Assembly: GCF_000420085.1 (NCBI RefSeq) | Contig: NZ_ATUG01000002.1 | Location: forward strand, 434,001-498,000 | Length of the DNA: 64,000 nucleotides | Direction: 5' to 3' | From: Desulfospira joergensenii DSM 10085 | Lineage (GTDB): Bacteria > Desulfobacterota > Desulfobacteria > Desulfobacterales > Desulfobacteraceae | Part shown: in pieces, positions 16,364-24,369 of the stretch | How positions within the stretch are numbered: the first letter of the stretch is position 1 | How the letters are laid out: each line of letters starts with the position of its first letter | The notes under the pieces: generated by a model | Databases searched by the model: none | The model's input: the letters and a program-made list of their open reading frames with translations, nothing else | Told to the model about the DNA's origin: nothing | Made by a program: the position numbers and the translations under genes

Positions 16364-16894
16364 ATGGAATCAAACAAATTGAAACTAAGGCCTTTGCGCC
16401 CAGAAGATGAACTCTCTTTCAAAAATGCGGTTGCGGCATTCAGAAACAAGATGCCGGCATTTGAATTTGCCTTTGATTTTGATGAATCAATCCCGTTCCT
16501 GGAATATATCAAAAAGCTCGAAGGGTGGCCTTTGGGCAAAGGTCTGCCGGATAAATTCGTTCCGAGCACATTTCTTGTCGGGGTTGTTGACAGGCAAATT
16601 GTCGGGCGGCTCTCTATTCGGCATTATTTAAATGATTTTCTCGAAAGAATCGGTGGCCATATCGGCTATGGGGTTATCCCGGCCTGCAGGAGACAAGGGT
16701 ATGCCATGGAGATGTTCAGGCAGGCGCTCCCGATTTGTTCGGATCTTGGGATACAGAGGGTTTTGATCACCTGTGATATGGATAATCTGGGATCCAGGAA
16801 GGTAATAGAAAAATGCGGTGGAATCTTTGAGAATCTAACGGAGGATCCGGAACTCAAGGTTCAAAAGCGAAGATATTGGATTGATATTCAATAA
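16364..16894 (+). CDS. GNAT N-acetyltransferase
   Basis: This 176-residue GNAT protein has the acetyl-CoA binding region HIGYGVIPACRRQGYAMEMF near residues 105-124. The C-terminal NLGSRKVIEKCGGIFEN motif is typical of small-molecule acetyltransferases. The LRPLRPEDELSFKNAVAAF opening and the PSTFLVGV/IVGRLSIRHYLND strands match predicted acetyltransferases of the YjcF/RimL-like group. The acceptor is unknown. It stands alone, about 150 bases before the permease pair. Confidence 0.87.
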   Translation: MESNKLKLRPLRPEDELSFKNAVAAFRNKMPAFEFAFDFDESIPFLEYIKKLEGWPLGKGLPDKFVPSTFLVGVVDRQIVGRLSIRHYLNDFLERIGGHIGYGVIPACRRQGYAMEMFRQALPICSDLGIQRVLITCDMDNLGSRKVIEKCGGIFENLTEDPELKVQKRRYWIDIQ

Positions 16895-17042
16895 TGGATG
16901 ATACTCTTGACGGAGGAAGAACGATTGCCGCTGTCATCAAACAGGAACGTATGTTGGCCTGGCCAGGAAAGAAAATGAAAAGAAAAATGAATGTTAAACC
17001 AAAGCCGTCAAGGGCGAACAGGATGGGGGAAAGGGGAGACGG

Positions 17043-17453
17043 ATGAGGGAGGCGTTTCTGAAGACGGTCAACCTTTTCAAAACCGTTCTGCCCATGCTCT
17101 GCGGCATGCTCCTTCTGGTCAGTCTTCTCCAGCAGTTTTTCCAGCACCATTACCAGGACTGGTTCACGGGAAACTATCTGCTGGATCCCATTATCGGGGC
17201 GGCTGCCGGGGCCATCTCCTTCGGGATACCCATTACCAGCTATATTGTCGGCGGGGAGCTTTTAAAAGGCGGGGTCAGCCTGATCGCAGTCACAGCCTTT
17301 ATCATGACCTGGACCACGGTGGGGCTTGTCATGATCCCCTTGGAAAGCACCTTTCTGGGAAAACGATTTGCCGTGGTCCGCAATCTTCTCAATTTCGTGT
17401 TTGCAATTCTGGTGGCCGTTGCCACCGTCTATACCCTGGAAATCCTGTCATGA
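17043..17453 (+). CDS. permease half 1 (ArsP/UPF0718-like)
   Basis: This 136-residue protein has about four predicted membrane helices and the conserved segment LLDPIIGAAAGAISFGIPITSYIVGGELLKGG, characteristic of the permease family PF03773-like (UPF0718/ArsP_1). The full family has about eight helices in one protein; here the gene is half-sized and overlaps the next half by four bases (ATGA). The two products probably form one transporter. The substrate is unknown; metalloid or thiol compounds are suggested only by family membership. Confidence 0.72.
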   Translation: MREAFLKTVNLFKTVLPMLCGMLLLVSLLQQFFQHHYQDWFTGNYLLDPIIGAAAGAISFGIPITSYIVGGELLKGGVSLIAVTAFIMTWTTVGLVMIPLESTFLGKRFAVVRNLLNFVFAILVAVATVYTLEILS

Positions 17454-17953
17454 AGCCGGAAAAGAAAAAACTGAGCGGAAGGGTTAGGTTTTTGATCTCT
17501 GTGCTGGTGATGTACGGGGTGACCGCCCTTTTCAATATGGATACCGCAGGAAAAGCCCTGGCCTATTTTTCCATGATGCTTACCCAGGTGATCCCGATTC
17601 TGGGGCTGGTGTTTGGTTTTCTTTTCCTGGTCAACCTCTTTATCAACCCCGGATGGATCCAAAAGCACATCGGGGCCGGATCCGGTCTCCGCGGCTGGTT
17701 TTACGCAGTCATCAGCGGGATCCTGATCTCCGGGCCCCCCTATATTATCTATCCCATGCTCGGAGAACTGAAAAAACAGGGTGCCAGGAAGGGTCTGATC
17801 GCGGCCATGCTATACAACAGAAACGTAAAACCCCAGTTCCTTCCGGCCATGGTCTATTATTTCGGGATAAGGTATACGGTGGTCCTGTCGGTCTACATCA
17901 TCCTGTTTTCACTGCTGACCGGGAAGATTCTCGAATTTTTTATCCGGGAGTAG
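17450..17953 (+). CDS. permease half 2 (ArsP/UPF0718-like)
   Basis: This 167-residue membrane protein has about four to five helices. The conserved segments are ISGILISGPPYIIYPMLGELKKQG and AAMLYNRNVKPQFLPAMVYYFG. The start ATG at 17450 overlaps the upstream stop (ATGA), indicating translational coupling with permease half 1. A longer in-frame opening upstream translates to an unlikely basic, low-complexity sequence and was rejected as start. Confidence 0.72.
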   Translation: MKPEKKKLSGRVRFLISVLVMYGVTALFNMDTAGKALAYFSMMLTQVIPILGLVFGFLFLVNLFINPGWIQKHIGAGSGLRGWFYAVISGILISGPPYIIYPMLGELKKQGARKGLIAAMLYNRNVKPQFLPAMVYYFGIRYTVVLSVYIILFSLLTGKILEFFIRE

Positions 17954-18014
17954 GAAAGTCGAAAGGATGTCAGGTATCACTCAAATCAACAAGGATCCAA
18001 ACGGATGAGGAAAT

Positions 18015-18428
18015 ATGGATATACAATACTTGGTGAATAGACCGATCACAGAAGCGCAGTTTGCCGGGCTTCTTCAGGAAACCACATTGGGGGCAAGGCG
18101 CCCCCTTGAGAACCATGAATGTATCCAGGGCATGCTGGACCATGCCGGTCTTCTGATAACCGCATGGTCAGGAGACAAGCTGGTCGGGGCGGCAAGGTCG
18201 GTTACGGATTTTCATTACTGCTGCTATCTGTCGGATTTGGCTGTGTCGGAATCGGTTCAGGCCCAGGGGATTGGGAAAGAACTGATCCGCCGGACCTTTG
18301 GGGCTCTCAAACCGGGTTGTAAGATTTTTTTGCTGTCCGCGCCCCAGGCCGAGGCGTTTTATCCTAAAATCGGTTTTACCCGGCACCACAGCGCCTGGTT
18401 GATGTCGGGTGTGGAAGAACTTCGGTAA
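18015..18428 (+). CDS. GNAT N-acetyltransferase
   Basis: This 137-residue GNAT protein has the central CCYLSDLAVSESVQAQGIGKELIRRTFG region near residues 70-98, which is the acetyl-CoA binding motif A. The C-terminal EAFYPKIGFTRHHSAW also fits the family. The length fits minimal single-domain acetyltransferases. It lies 61 bases after the permease pair on the same strand and may share the transcript. The acceptor is unknown. Confidence 0.87.
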   Translation: MDIQYLVNRPITEAQFAGLLQETTLGARRPLENHECIQGMLDHAGLLITAWSGDKLVGAARSVTDFHYCCYLSDLAVSESVQAQGIGKELIRRTFGALKPGCKIFLLSAPQAEAFYPKIGFTRHHSAWLMSGVEELR

Positions 18429-18687
18429 CCGGCCTGTAACGGCTCTCAAAATAAAATTCCGGTTCATGCCGGGAGGGGCAAAGAGGTTACGCTCATTCTC
18501 TAAAATCACCCATGATTATCTCCGAGGAGGGATCCCTTCTCCAGCGGCGTCCTGCCGCCCAAAGGAATCCAAGCCGCGAAAACCTTCCCTCCCCCCTATC
18601 CCTGCAGCAGAGTCCAGGTATAAGATAGAAATAAAGGAATTTGAGAGCAGCTAGATTAAGGATTCTAAGGACAGAGAACCCCTATGC
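18429..18687. other. convergent intergenic region
   Basis: About 260 bases between a plus-strand acetyltransferase and the minus-strand aspartoacylase stop. A small hairpin GGCGTCCTGCCGCC occurs near 18545-18560. No gene is supported. Confidence 0.4.
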
Positions 18688-19560
18688 TCATCGGCCCAAT
18701 AGATCCTCTTTTTTAACCAGTGAAAATGCGATGTTTTTATCGTAATATGCCGCCTCATTGACAAAAACAGGGCAGAGGTTGTCTTCTCCGGCATAGGGTA
18801 TGGTATCGCCAAGAATGTTTATGAACAGCGGATCTCCTTTTTTTATGGGAGAATAGTTTTTCTTTTCCAGTTCTTCATGGATAAAAAATTTTGAACCGAC
18901 AACTTCATCCGGGAAAGAAACATTTTTTACATGGGTGTAAATATCAGAAAAGTTCAGGGGAAGGGCTTTCTCTGTTTCGCATCCAAAGGCAGATATCCCG
19001 TCTAAAACGGCAGTGACCGCAAATTGCATTTTCTTTATGGTTTTATGGCAATAAATATTTTGGGGAACAGGCCCGATCTCCACCCCTATGGCATGGGGGG
19101 CCATGGATCTCAGGCAAGATTGTGTCCTTTCCGACGGATCAAATGCGTAGATATTTACTCCGGGAACCCGATTTCTTACGTAGTCTGCAATGGCAAGATT
19201 GAATCGGTTGGACTCGATCATCAATGTGATTCCCATATTTGAAGTCGATGTGTGCATATCGATGATAAAGTCGGCCCCGCCTTTGGAATCAAAGTCTTTT
19301 TTAATTGTTTTTGCCAGTAAATCTTCATGGGAAGTCGGGTCGGGACGGTTTATGCTCTCATCAAAAAAACATCTGTTTAAATCCTTATCAACATACCTTC
19401 TCCCCAATGCAACCGCTTTCGGGTTTGACAATAATAGTTGTGTGTTAAAAGAAAAATCAGAAAAGTCGGTTTTGTTTTTTGTCCAGTGATGAATCAGGAA
19501 AACGCCGGTCAATTCATTCCCGTGCGTACCCCCGGCGATCAATACTTTGTCTATTTTCAC
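18688..19560 (-). CDS. aspartoacylase (M14-type N-acyl-aspartate deacylase)
   Basis: This protein of about 290 residues removes the acyl group from N-acyl amino acids. Zinc ligands are visible in GGTHGNELTG (His and Glu) and in FIIDMHTSTSNMG (His). The conserved HAIGVEIGPVPQ segment matches aspartoacylase rather than succinylglutamate desuccinylase. I prefer GTG at 19560 (sequence MKIDKVLIAGGTHGNE). A TTG at 19596 would overlap the TRAP permease gene by 17 bases. It is the last gene of the TAXI-TRAP operon, which suggests the importer brings in an N-acylated amino acid or similar amide. Confidence 0.85.
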   Translation of the reverse strand: MKIDKVLIAGGTHGNELTGVFLIHHWTKNKTDFSDFSFNTQLLLSNPKAVALGRRYVDKDLNRCFFDESINRPDPTSHEDLLAKTIKKDFDSKGGADFIIDMHTSTSNMGITLMIESNRFNLAIADYVRNRVPGVNIYAFDPSERTQSCLRSMAPHAIGVEIGPVPQNIYCHKTIKKMQFAVTAVLDGISAFGCETEKALPLNFSDIYTHVKNVSFPDEVVGSKFFIHEELEKKNYSPIKKGDPLFINILGDTIPYAGEDNLCPVFVNEAAYYDKNIAFSLVKKEDLLGR

Positions 19561-19579
19561 TTTTTGTCCTATCTTTAAT

Positions 19580-21310
19580 TTATTCGACGATCTCAATATC
19601 CTGTCTCCGACGACTGCGGAACCAGGTCCCGCTCAACAAGTATGAGAAGAGAAATGTTCCAATGGTAATAATCAGATATGCTTTTACGATGTCCCATGCA
19701 TCTCCCTGCATGGAGAATCCCGGCACATAACCAAACAGGAAAGCGCCCAAATATAAGAATTTGGCATATTTAAACGCCACGAGGGCTGTTTTCCACATGT
19801 TTGCTTCGGCAATGGTGGCTCCGGCAAAAGCGGCAATGCAAACGGGCGGAGTGATGTTGGAATCCTGTGACAACCAGTATACGATCATGTGGGCGGCAAT
19901 TAAATTTACCCCCATATGTGTGAACACAGGGACGGCCACCACTGCGGTGACCAGATAGGCAACGGTGCCGGGGACACCCATTCCAAGAACCAATGACGCC
20001 AGGGCCACCAGTAGAATGGTTAGAAAAAGACTTCCCTTGGCAAAGTCTATCATTATGCTGGTGAAAGTCAGTATAAAACCGCTGTTGGAAAGAACCGATA
20101 TGATTATACCTATAATTCCCAGGGTGGCTCCGATTTTAACGCTGCTTTCCGCTCCCATGCAGACCGCATCCACGATATCCGACAGAGTCATTCTTGTTTC
20201 TCTTCTGAACCAGGAGACAAGGATACAGGAAAATATCCCGATAACGGCGGAGAGTGCTGCGGAAAAACCTGTGACCATAAAAAGGGTTATCAGGATTAGG
20301 GGAATGATATAGACCCCTTCTTTTTTAAGGATTTCCATGGCGGATTTTTCAGATTTAGTTCCTTTTATGTTCATCTTTTTGGCTTCAAAATGGACCATGA
20401 CAAATACACTGAAAAAATACATCAGTGCCGGGAATATGCTGATGAGCATGATTTTTACATAGGGAACACCTGTTATTTCCGACATGATAAATGCCCCGGC
20501 TCCCATGATCGGCGGTAAAAACATCCCGCCCACAGAGGCGGCAGGTTCGATCCCTCCTGCAACATGTGGCCTGAATCCTGCTTTTTTCATCATCGGAATG
20601 GTAAAGGCCCCTGTGGAAACGGTATTGGCGATGGCACTCCCGGATATGGAACCGAACAAAGCGCTTGAAATGATGGCCACTTTGGCCGGACCCCCTGTTT
20701 TATGCCCGACCAGAGCCAAAGGGAAATCAATGAAGAATTTGTGTGCCCCTGATTTTTCCAAAAAAGAACCAAATATGACAAAAAGAAGGATAAAGGTGGC
20801 AATGGCATTGGCAACGATCCCGAATACACCGTCATCCTTGAGAAAAATGATCGTAGACATTTCAGCCAAACTGTTTCCCGGATGCGAAAAGGGCTCTGGG
20901 AAATGAATCCCCCAAACGCCGTAAACCAGAAATATCAAGCCGATTAAAACAAAAACATTTCCAATGACCCGTCTGGCAATTTCAACCCCGACAAGGATGC
21001 CGATCATGCTGATGATGCCGTCTGTTCTTGTCTCCATTCCCGCCCTGTACATCAAGGCCTCGTAATTGAGCATGAAATATCCGCAAGTTAAAATGATCAT
21101 GAGAATCAAAGCATAATCAAATGATTTGCCGAACTTAAATTTGGACGGATAAAGCAGGATCCCCAATATATAGGTGATAAGGACATAGATTCCCCTGTGA
21201 TATTGGGATGAAAATGGAGAGACAGCCGCAGAATAAATATAAAAAAGGGCCATGGATAAAGATAAAAGTATAAACAGATACTTATCGAACGCATTGAATT
21301 TTTTATACAT
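19580..21310 (-). CDS. TRAP transporter permease, fused 4TM/12TM (TAXI type)
   Basis: This 576-residue polytopic membrane protein fuses the small and large TRAP permease subunits, the usual arrangement for TAXI systems. Conserved segments are FGSISGSAIANTVSTGAFTIP, GIEPAASVGGMFLPPIMGAGAF and LGMGVPGTVAYLVTAV. ATG 21310 is chosen because GGGGAT lies just upstream, while the frame continues 28 codons further without similarity. It works with the TAXI binding protein at 21449 and is followed by the aspartoacylase. Confidence 0.92.
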   Translation of the reverse strand: MYKKFNAFDKYLFILLSLSMALFYIYSAAVSPFSSQYHRGIYVLITYILGILLYPSKFKFGKSFDYALILMIILTCGYFMLNYEALMYRAGMETRTDGIISMIGILVGVEIARRVIGNVFVLIGLIFLVYGVWGIHFPEPFSHPGNSLAEMSTIIFLKDDGVFGIVANAIATFILLFVIFGSFLEKSGAHKFFIDFPLALVGHKTGGPAKVAIISSALFGSISGSAIANTVSTGAFTIPMMKKAGFRPHVAGGIEPAASVGGMFLPPIMGAGAFIMSEITGVPYVKIMLISIFPALMYFFSVFVMVHFEAKKMNIKGTKSEKSAMEILKKEGVYIIPLILITLFMVTGFSAALSAVIGIFSCILVSWFRRETRMTLSDIVDAVCMGAESSVKIGATLGIIGIIISVLSNSGFILTFTSIMIDFAKGSLFLTILLVALASLVLGMGVPGTVAYLVTAVVAVPVFTHMGVNLIAAHMIVYWLSQDSNITPPVCIAAFAGATIAEANMWKTALVAFKYAKFLYLGAFLFGYVPGFSMQGDAWDIVKAYLIITIGTFLFSYLLSGTWFRSRRRQDIEIVE

Positions 21311-21381
21311 ATAATCCCCGAGGTTCTGATACTCAGCAAACGGAACTGGATCGATCCAATATGAAGTTTGATTCTGAAATC

Positions 21382-21412
21382 GCCGCGCCCCCAAACAGAA
21401 TCAGGGCGCGGC
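21382..21412 (-). other. stem-loop between TAXI binding protein and permease genes
   Basis: GCCGCGCCC (21382-21390) pairs perfectly with GGGCGCGGC (21404-21412) around 13 bases. On the coding minus strand there is no T tract after the stem, so it is more likely an mRNA-stabilising or partial-termination element downstream of the binding-protein gene than a full terminator. Confidence 0.6.
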
Positions 21413-21448
21413 ACTGTTTTTAAGATATCAAAGGGTCGGATCCCATAT

Positions 21449-22393
21449 TTAGAGAACCCCTTTGTCCTTCCAGAACTTAGCAGCCCCGGGATGCATTTTT
21501 GTCGCCATTCCGGCACCCCCGGTTTTCAGGCTCATTGCCCGGGCCGATTTATGGGCATTGGCCATATGCGCCAATCCTTCTTTGCTGAAGGTCAGATCAA
21601 GGATTTTGTAAACCACTTCGTCCGGAACATTTTTATTGACAATCCAGAGGGTTTTGTCCTGGAAGGAGGCAACGTCAGTATCCACACCTTTGTACGTTCC
21701 GGCAGGAATGATGACTTTGGAAAAGTATGGATATTTTTTGAACAGGTCAATGGATTCTCCATCCTTATAAAGATCGACAAGCGCAATTTCATTTTGCATG
21801 GCAGCCTCGGTTACCGAGGCATTCGGATAACTTACAAAAACCCAGAAAGCATCCAGCTGACCATTTTTAAAGGCATCTGAAGCCTGGCGGTATCCTATGA
21901 AATTGTGATGAATATCCTTCCAGATTCCCAATTCAGTAAAGAACAACTGGGCATTTGCGGCCGCTCCCGAACCTGCATTCCCAACGCCGATTTTTTTCCC
22001 GGCAAGATCTTTTGCAGAATGGATCCCGGAATTTTTTCTGACGATCAACTGGGCGGGTGCGCCGTAGAAAAAGGCCATGGACCTCACATCGGTATATTTT
22101 TTAGGATCATTTTTCAATTTTCCCTTTGACGCGGCAAAAACCTGCCCGGAATAGGCAAGGGAAAAATCGGATTTTCCCGAGTTCACCAGACGAATCTGTT
22201 CAACCGCACCTCCTGAAGAGTTTACAAGAAAGGTAAGATTATTCTTTTTGGCCAGTTCGGAAATGGCACTGGCATAATAAATGGCGGTTCCGCCCGCTTT
22301 TCCCCCTGTAAAAATATATTTTTGCTTTGCAGCGGCAAAAGTTGGAATCATCAAGACGGCTGTGATAAGAACAAGTACTTTTTTGAATGGCAT
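21449..22393 (-). CDS. TAXI-family TRAP transporter solute-binding protein
   Basis: This 314-residue protein has a signal peptide (ITAVLMIPTFAAAKQ) and the TAXI hallmark GGKAGGTAIYYASAISEL. The LAGKKIGVGNAGSGAAANAQLFF loop and the C-terminal AHKSARAMSLKTGGAGMATKMHPGAAKFWKDKG also fit. It delivers substrate to the fused permease. TAXI proteins bind small organic acids or amino acids such as glutamate; the neighbouring aspartoacylase points to an N-acyl amino acid here (inference). Confidence 0.92.
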   Translation of the reverse strand: MPFKKVLVLITAVLMIPTFAAAKQKYIFTGGKAGGTAIYYASAISELAKKNNLTFLVNSSGGAVEQIRLVNSGKSDFSLAYSGQVFAASKGKLKNDPKKYTDVRSMAFFYGAPAQLIVRKNSGIHSAKDLAGKKIGVGNAGSGAAANAQLFFTELGIWKDIHHNFIGYRQASDAFKNGQLDAFWVFVSYPNASVTEAAMQNEIALVDLYKDGESIDLFKKYPYFSKVIIPAGTYKGVDTDVASFQDKTLWIVNKNVPDEVVYKILDLTFSKEGLAHMANAHKSARAMSLKTGGAGMATKMHPGAAKFWKDKGVL

Positions 22394-22548
22394 TTCAGTC
22401 TCCTTTTTGTTTATGCGGTTTTGTTCCGGTCAAGGTGTCGGGTCGTTGCAATCCTCCTTTTAAAAATAAGCGTACAATCATTTACATCCCAAAAGAAAAA
22501 TACGTTGAGTCTCGGGTGCGGATGATCCGGCAACCCGGGAGGAAATCC

Positions 22549-22577
22549 TTGACACAAACCAAGAAGACGAATAGATT
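22549..22577 (+). promoter_or_regulatory. sigma-70-type promoter match on the plus strand
   Basis: A perfect -35 box TTGACA (22549-22554), an ideal 17-base spacer, and TAGATT (22572-22577, four of six matches to TATAAT). It points away from any + strand ORF and towards the hairpin at 22617-22653. Confidence 0.5.
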
Positions 22578-22584
22578 TATCTTA

Positions 22585-22660
22585 AGTTTGGAAAGGATCC
22601 GTCCCTCCATTCGATGCATCGAGCGCGCCGACCTGCCAGTCCTGCGCTCGATGTTTTTTT
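22585..22660 (+). ncRNA. candidate small RNA between gntR and TAXI genes
   Basis: From the predicted start about 7-8 bases after the -10 box, a transcript of about 75 nucleotides would end at a perfect 10-bp stem, CATCGAGCGC (22617-22626) with GCGCTCGATG (22644-22653). Seven T residues follow on the + strand. The two neighbouring genes are both on the minus strand, so this terminator does not serve them. No ORF is present. The 3' end is antisense to the stop region of the gntR gene. Confidence 0.45.
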
Positions 22661-23363
22661 ATAACTCAAAGTATGATTCATCCTTACTCAGACTATTGAT
22701 CACATGGTCCCTGCCCAGCCGGATATGTTTTCGCATCAGCCGGATGCAGTTTTCCATGTCCTTGTTTTTTAAATATGTTAACAGTTCATCATGTTCTTTA
22801 ATGGCAGGGCTCATACGGCTCGGATTTGAAGTGTTCAGGGCCAGGCGCAGATAGACATGCTCCAGATTCATCCTCAGCATGTCCACCAAATTGTCATTCC
22901 CTGTCATTTTTGCGATCTGTAAATGGACGCGGGAATCGAGATAGAGCTTTTTTTTGTCATATCCGGGAGGATTGTACTCTCCATGTTCAAGGATCATATC
23001 TTCCAATACCTCCAGATCTTTCGGTGTCGAATTGGGGAGGGCGATACCTATCGCATAGACCTCCAACGCTTCTCTCACCCCGAATTTATCTGTGATCTCT
23101 TTGACACTGATGGGGTTGACGTAAAAGCCTCTAAAGGATTCCGATTTTACATGTCCCTCTTGCTCAAGCCGTGTCAACGCGTTGATGATCGGCGTTCTGG
23201 AAAGCCCGAGCGCTTCGCACAGATCCTTGTAAATTAATTTTTGTCCCGGCACCACAACTTGATGGAAGATCATCTCCTTGAGTTTCAGATAGGCCCATTC
23301 AATAAGGGGGATTTCTTTATTCGTGCGGTATTTCGGCAGATTTTGAAAGGCATTGTTTTTCAA
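22659..23363 (-). CDS. GntR-family regulator, FadR/FCD type
   Basis: This 234-residue regulator has an N-terminal GntR winged helix (EMIFHQVVVPGQKLIYKDLCEALGLSRTPIINALTRLEQEG in substance, residues 30-75). A helical FCD ligand-binding domain (about 90-220) carries metal-ligand-like His in HLQIAKMTGN and residues of KHIRLGRDHV. FCD regulators respond to small carboxylates. The gene lies upstream of the TAXI-TRAP-aspartoacylase genes on the same strand, with a 265-base gap, and is their likely regulator. Confidence 0.88.
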   Translation of the reverse strand: MKNNAFQNLPKYRTNKEIPLIEWAYLKLKEMIFHQVVVPGQKLIYKDLCEALGLSRTPIINALTRLEQEGHVKSESFRGFYVNPISVKEITDKFGVREALEVYAIGIALPNSTPKDLEVLEDMILEHGEYNPPGYDKKKLYLDSRVHLQIAKMTGNDNLVDMLRMNLEHVYLRLALNTSNPSRMSPAIKEHDELLTYLKNKDMENCIRLMRKHIRLGRDHVINSLSKDESYFEL

Positions 23364-23398
23364 ATATTACCTCTACTCTGGTTGGATATGTGTATTTA

Positions 23399-23432
23399 AT
23401 TTTATATAAAATACAAAATTTAATTAAATTTT
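23399..23432. promoter_or_regulatory. two perfect AT-rich palindromes between divergent gntR genes
   Basis: ATTTTATATAAAAT (23399-23412) and AAAATTTAATTAAATTTT (23415-23432) are both perfect palindromes. They lie upstream of the FCD-type regulator (minus strand) and about 150 bases before the UTRA-type regulator (plus strand). They are plausible operators or promoter elements. Confidence 0.5.
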
Positions 23433-23582
23433 TCATTTTATATATCCCGGGCCAAAATGGATTGTCAAGGTAAAAAAATCAGAATGTGTAAAAAGGGAGC
23501 TCGGGATCTCATGATTTAAATGTCTTGACAACTTTACAAATATTTTTTAGTTTATGTTCAAATCAAAGGAAAAGGACTTTTT

Positions 23583-24311
23583 ATGCTCAACTCCAAATCC
23601 CCTGTGCCCCTGTACCACCAGCTGGCAGATATCCTGACCGAGCGGATCCGATCCGGGGAGTACAGCCCCGGCCAGATGATCCCTTCGGAGATCAGCCTGG
23701 CCAAGCAGTACGGGATCGGGCGGCCCACGGTGAGACAGGCCATGGATACCCTGGTCCGCAAGGGCCTGATCCACAGGAGAAGGGGGGCCGGCACCTTTGT
23801 GAAGCGACCCGAGGCCAAGGTGGATCTTTTCTCCCTGGCCGGCACCTCCCAGGCCTTTTTGACCCAGGGCATCCGGCCCGGCAGGAAGATGATCTCGCCG
23901 CTCTGTCTGAAAACCGTGGAAGGCGACCCTGAAAATCCCTTTAACGGGCATCGGGCCTTTTTCCTGTCCCGGCTGACCCTGGCCCAGGACCGGCCCATCC
24001 TGGTGGAGGACATCTTTCTGGATGCCGAGCTTTTTTTAGGCCTGGATAAAATCGATCTCAGGGACAAATCCCTGTCCCGGGTGGTGATGGACCATTATTA
24101 CCTCAAACCTGAAAACGGGGTCCAGACCTTTAAGGTGGAGGCCCTGTCCGGAACCCGGGCCAAGCTTCTGGGCCTGACCCGAAAAGATCCGGTCCTGGTG
24201 GTCAAGCGGGAGATCAATTTCCCGGATGCGCCGGGGGCGGTTTATTCGGTCCTTTTCTGCCGGACCGATACCTTTGCCTTTTCCCAGACCATTCCCGGGG
24301 AGGTGTCCTGA
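23583..24311 (+). CDS. GntR-family regulator, HutC/UTRA type
   Basis: This 242-residue regulator has an N-terminal winged helix (LADILTERIRSGEYSPGQMIPSEISLAKQYGIGRPTVRQAMDTL in substance, residues 14-57) and a GAGTFV wing. A UTRA ligand domain follows from about residue 85. UTRA regulators usually sense sugars, amines, histidine intermediates or fatty acids. It is immediately upstream of trpB and trpA on the same strand (59-base gap), so it probably controls them; a UTRA regulator over tryptophan synthase is unusual. Confidence 0.9.
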   Translation: MLNSKSPVPLYHQLADILTERIRSGEYSPGQMIPSEISLAKQYGIGRPTVRQAMDTLVRKGLIHRRRGAGTFVKRPEAKVDLFSLAGTSQAFLTQGIRPGRKMISPLCLKTVEGDPENPFNGHRAFFLSRLTLAQDRPILVEDIFLDAELFLGLDKIDLRDKSLSRVVMDHYYLKPENGVQTFKVEALSGTRAKLLGLTRKDPVLVVKREINFPDAPGAVYSVLFCRTDTFAFSQTIPGEVS

Positions 24312-24369
24312 TGGGACAAGCCCCTGGTCTGCAAGATCAATCCTTTTTTCCTTTAACAGGAGAGTATAG

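Noticed and set aside
22617..22660. Terminator for the gntR gene (minus strand)
   Set aside because: The T tract is on the plus-strand side only, so it does not fit a minus-strand transcript; treated as the end of a plus-strand small RNA instead.
24312..24369. trp leader peptide or T-box before trpB
   Set aside because: Only 58 bases between the GntR stop and trpB, with no Trp-codon-rich short ORF and no room for a T-box.
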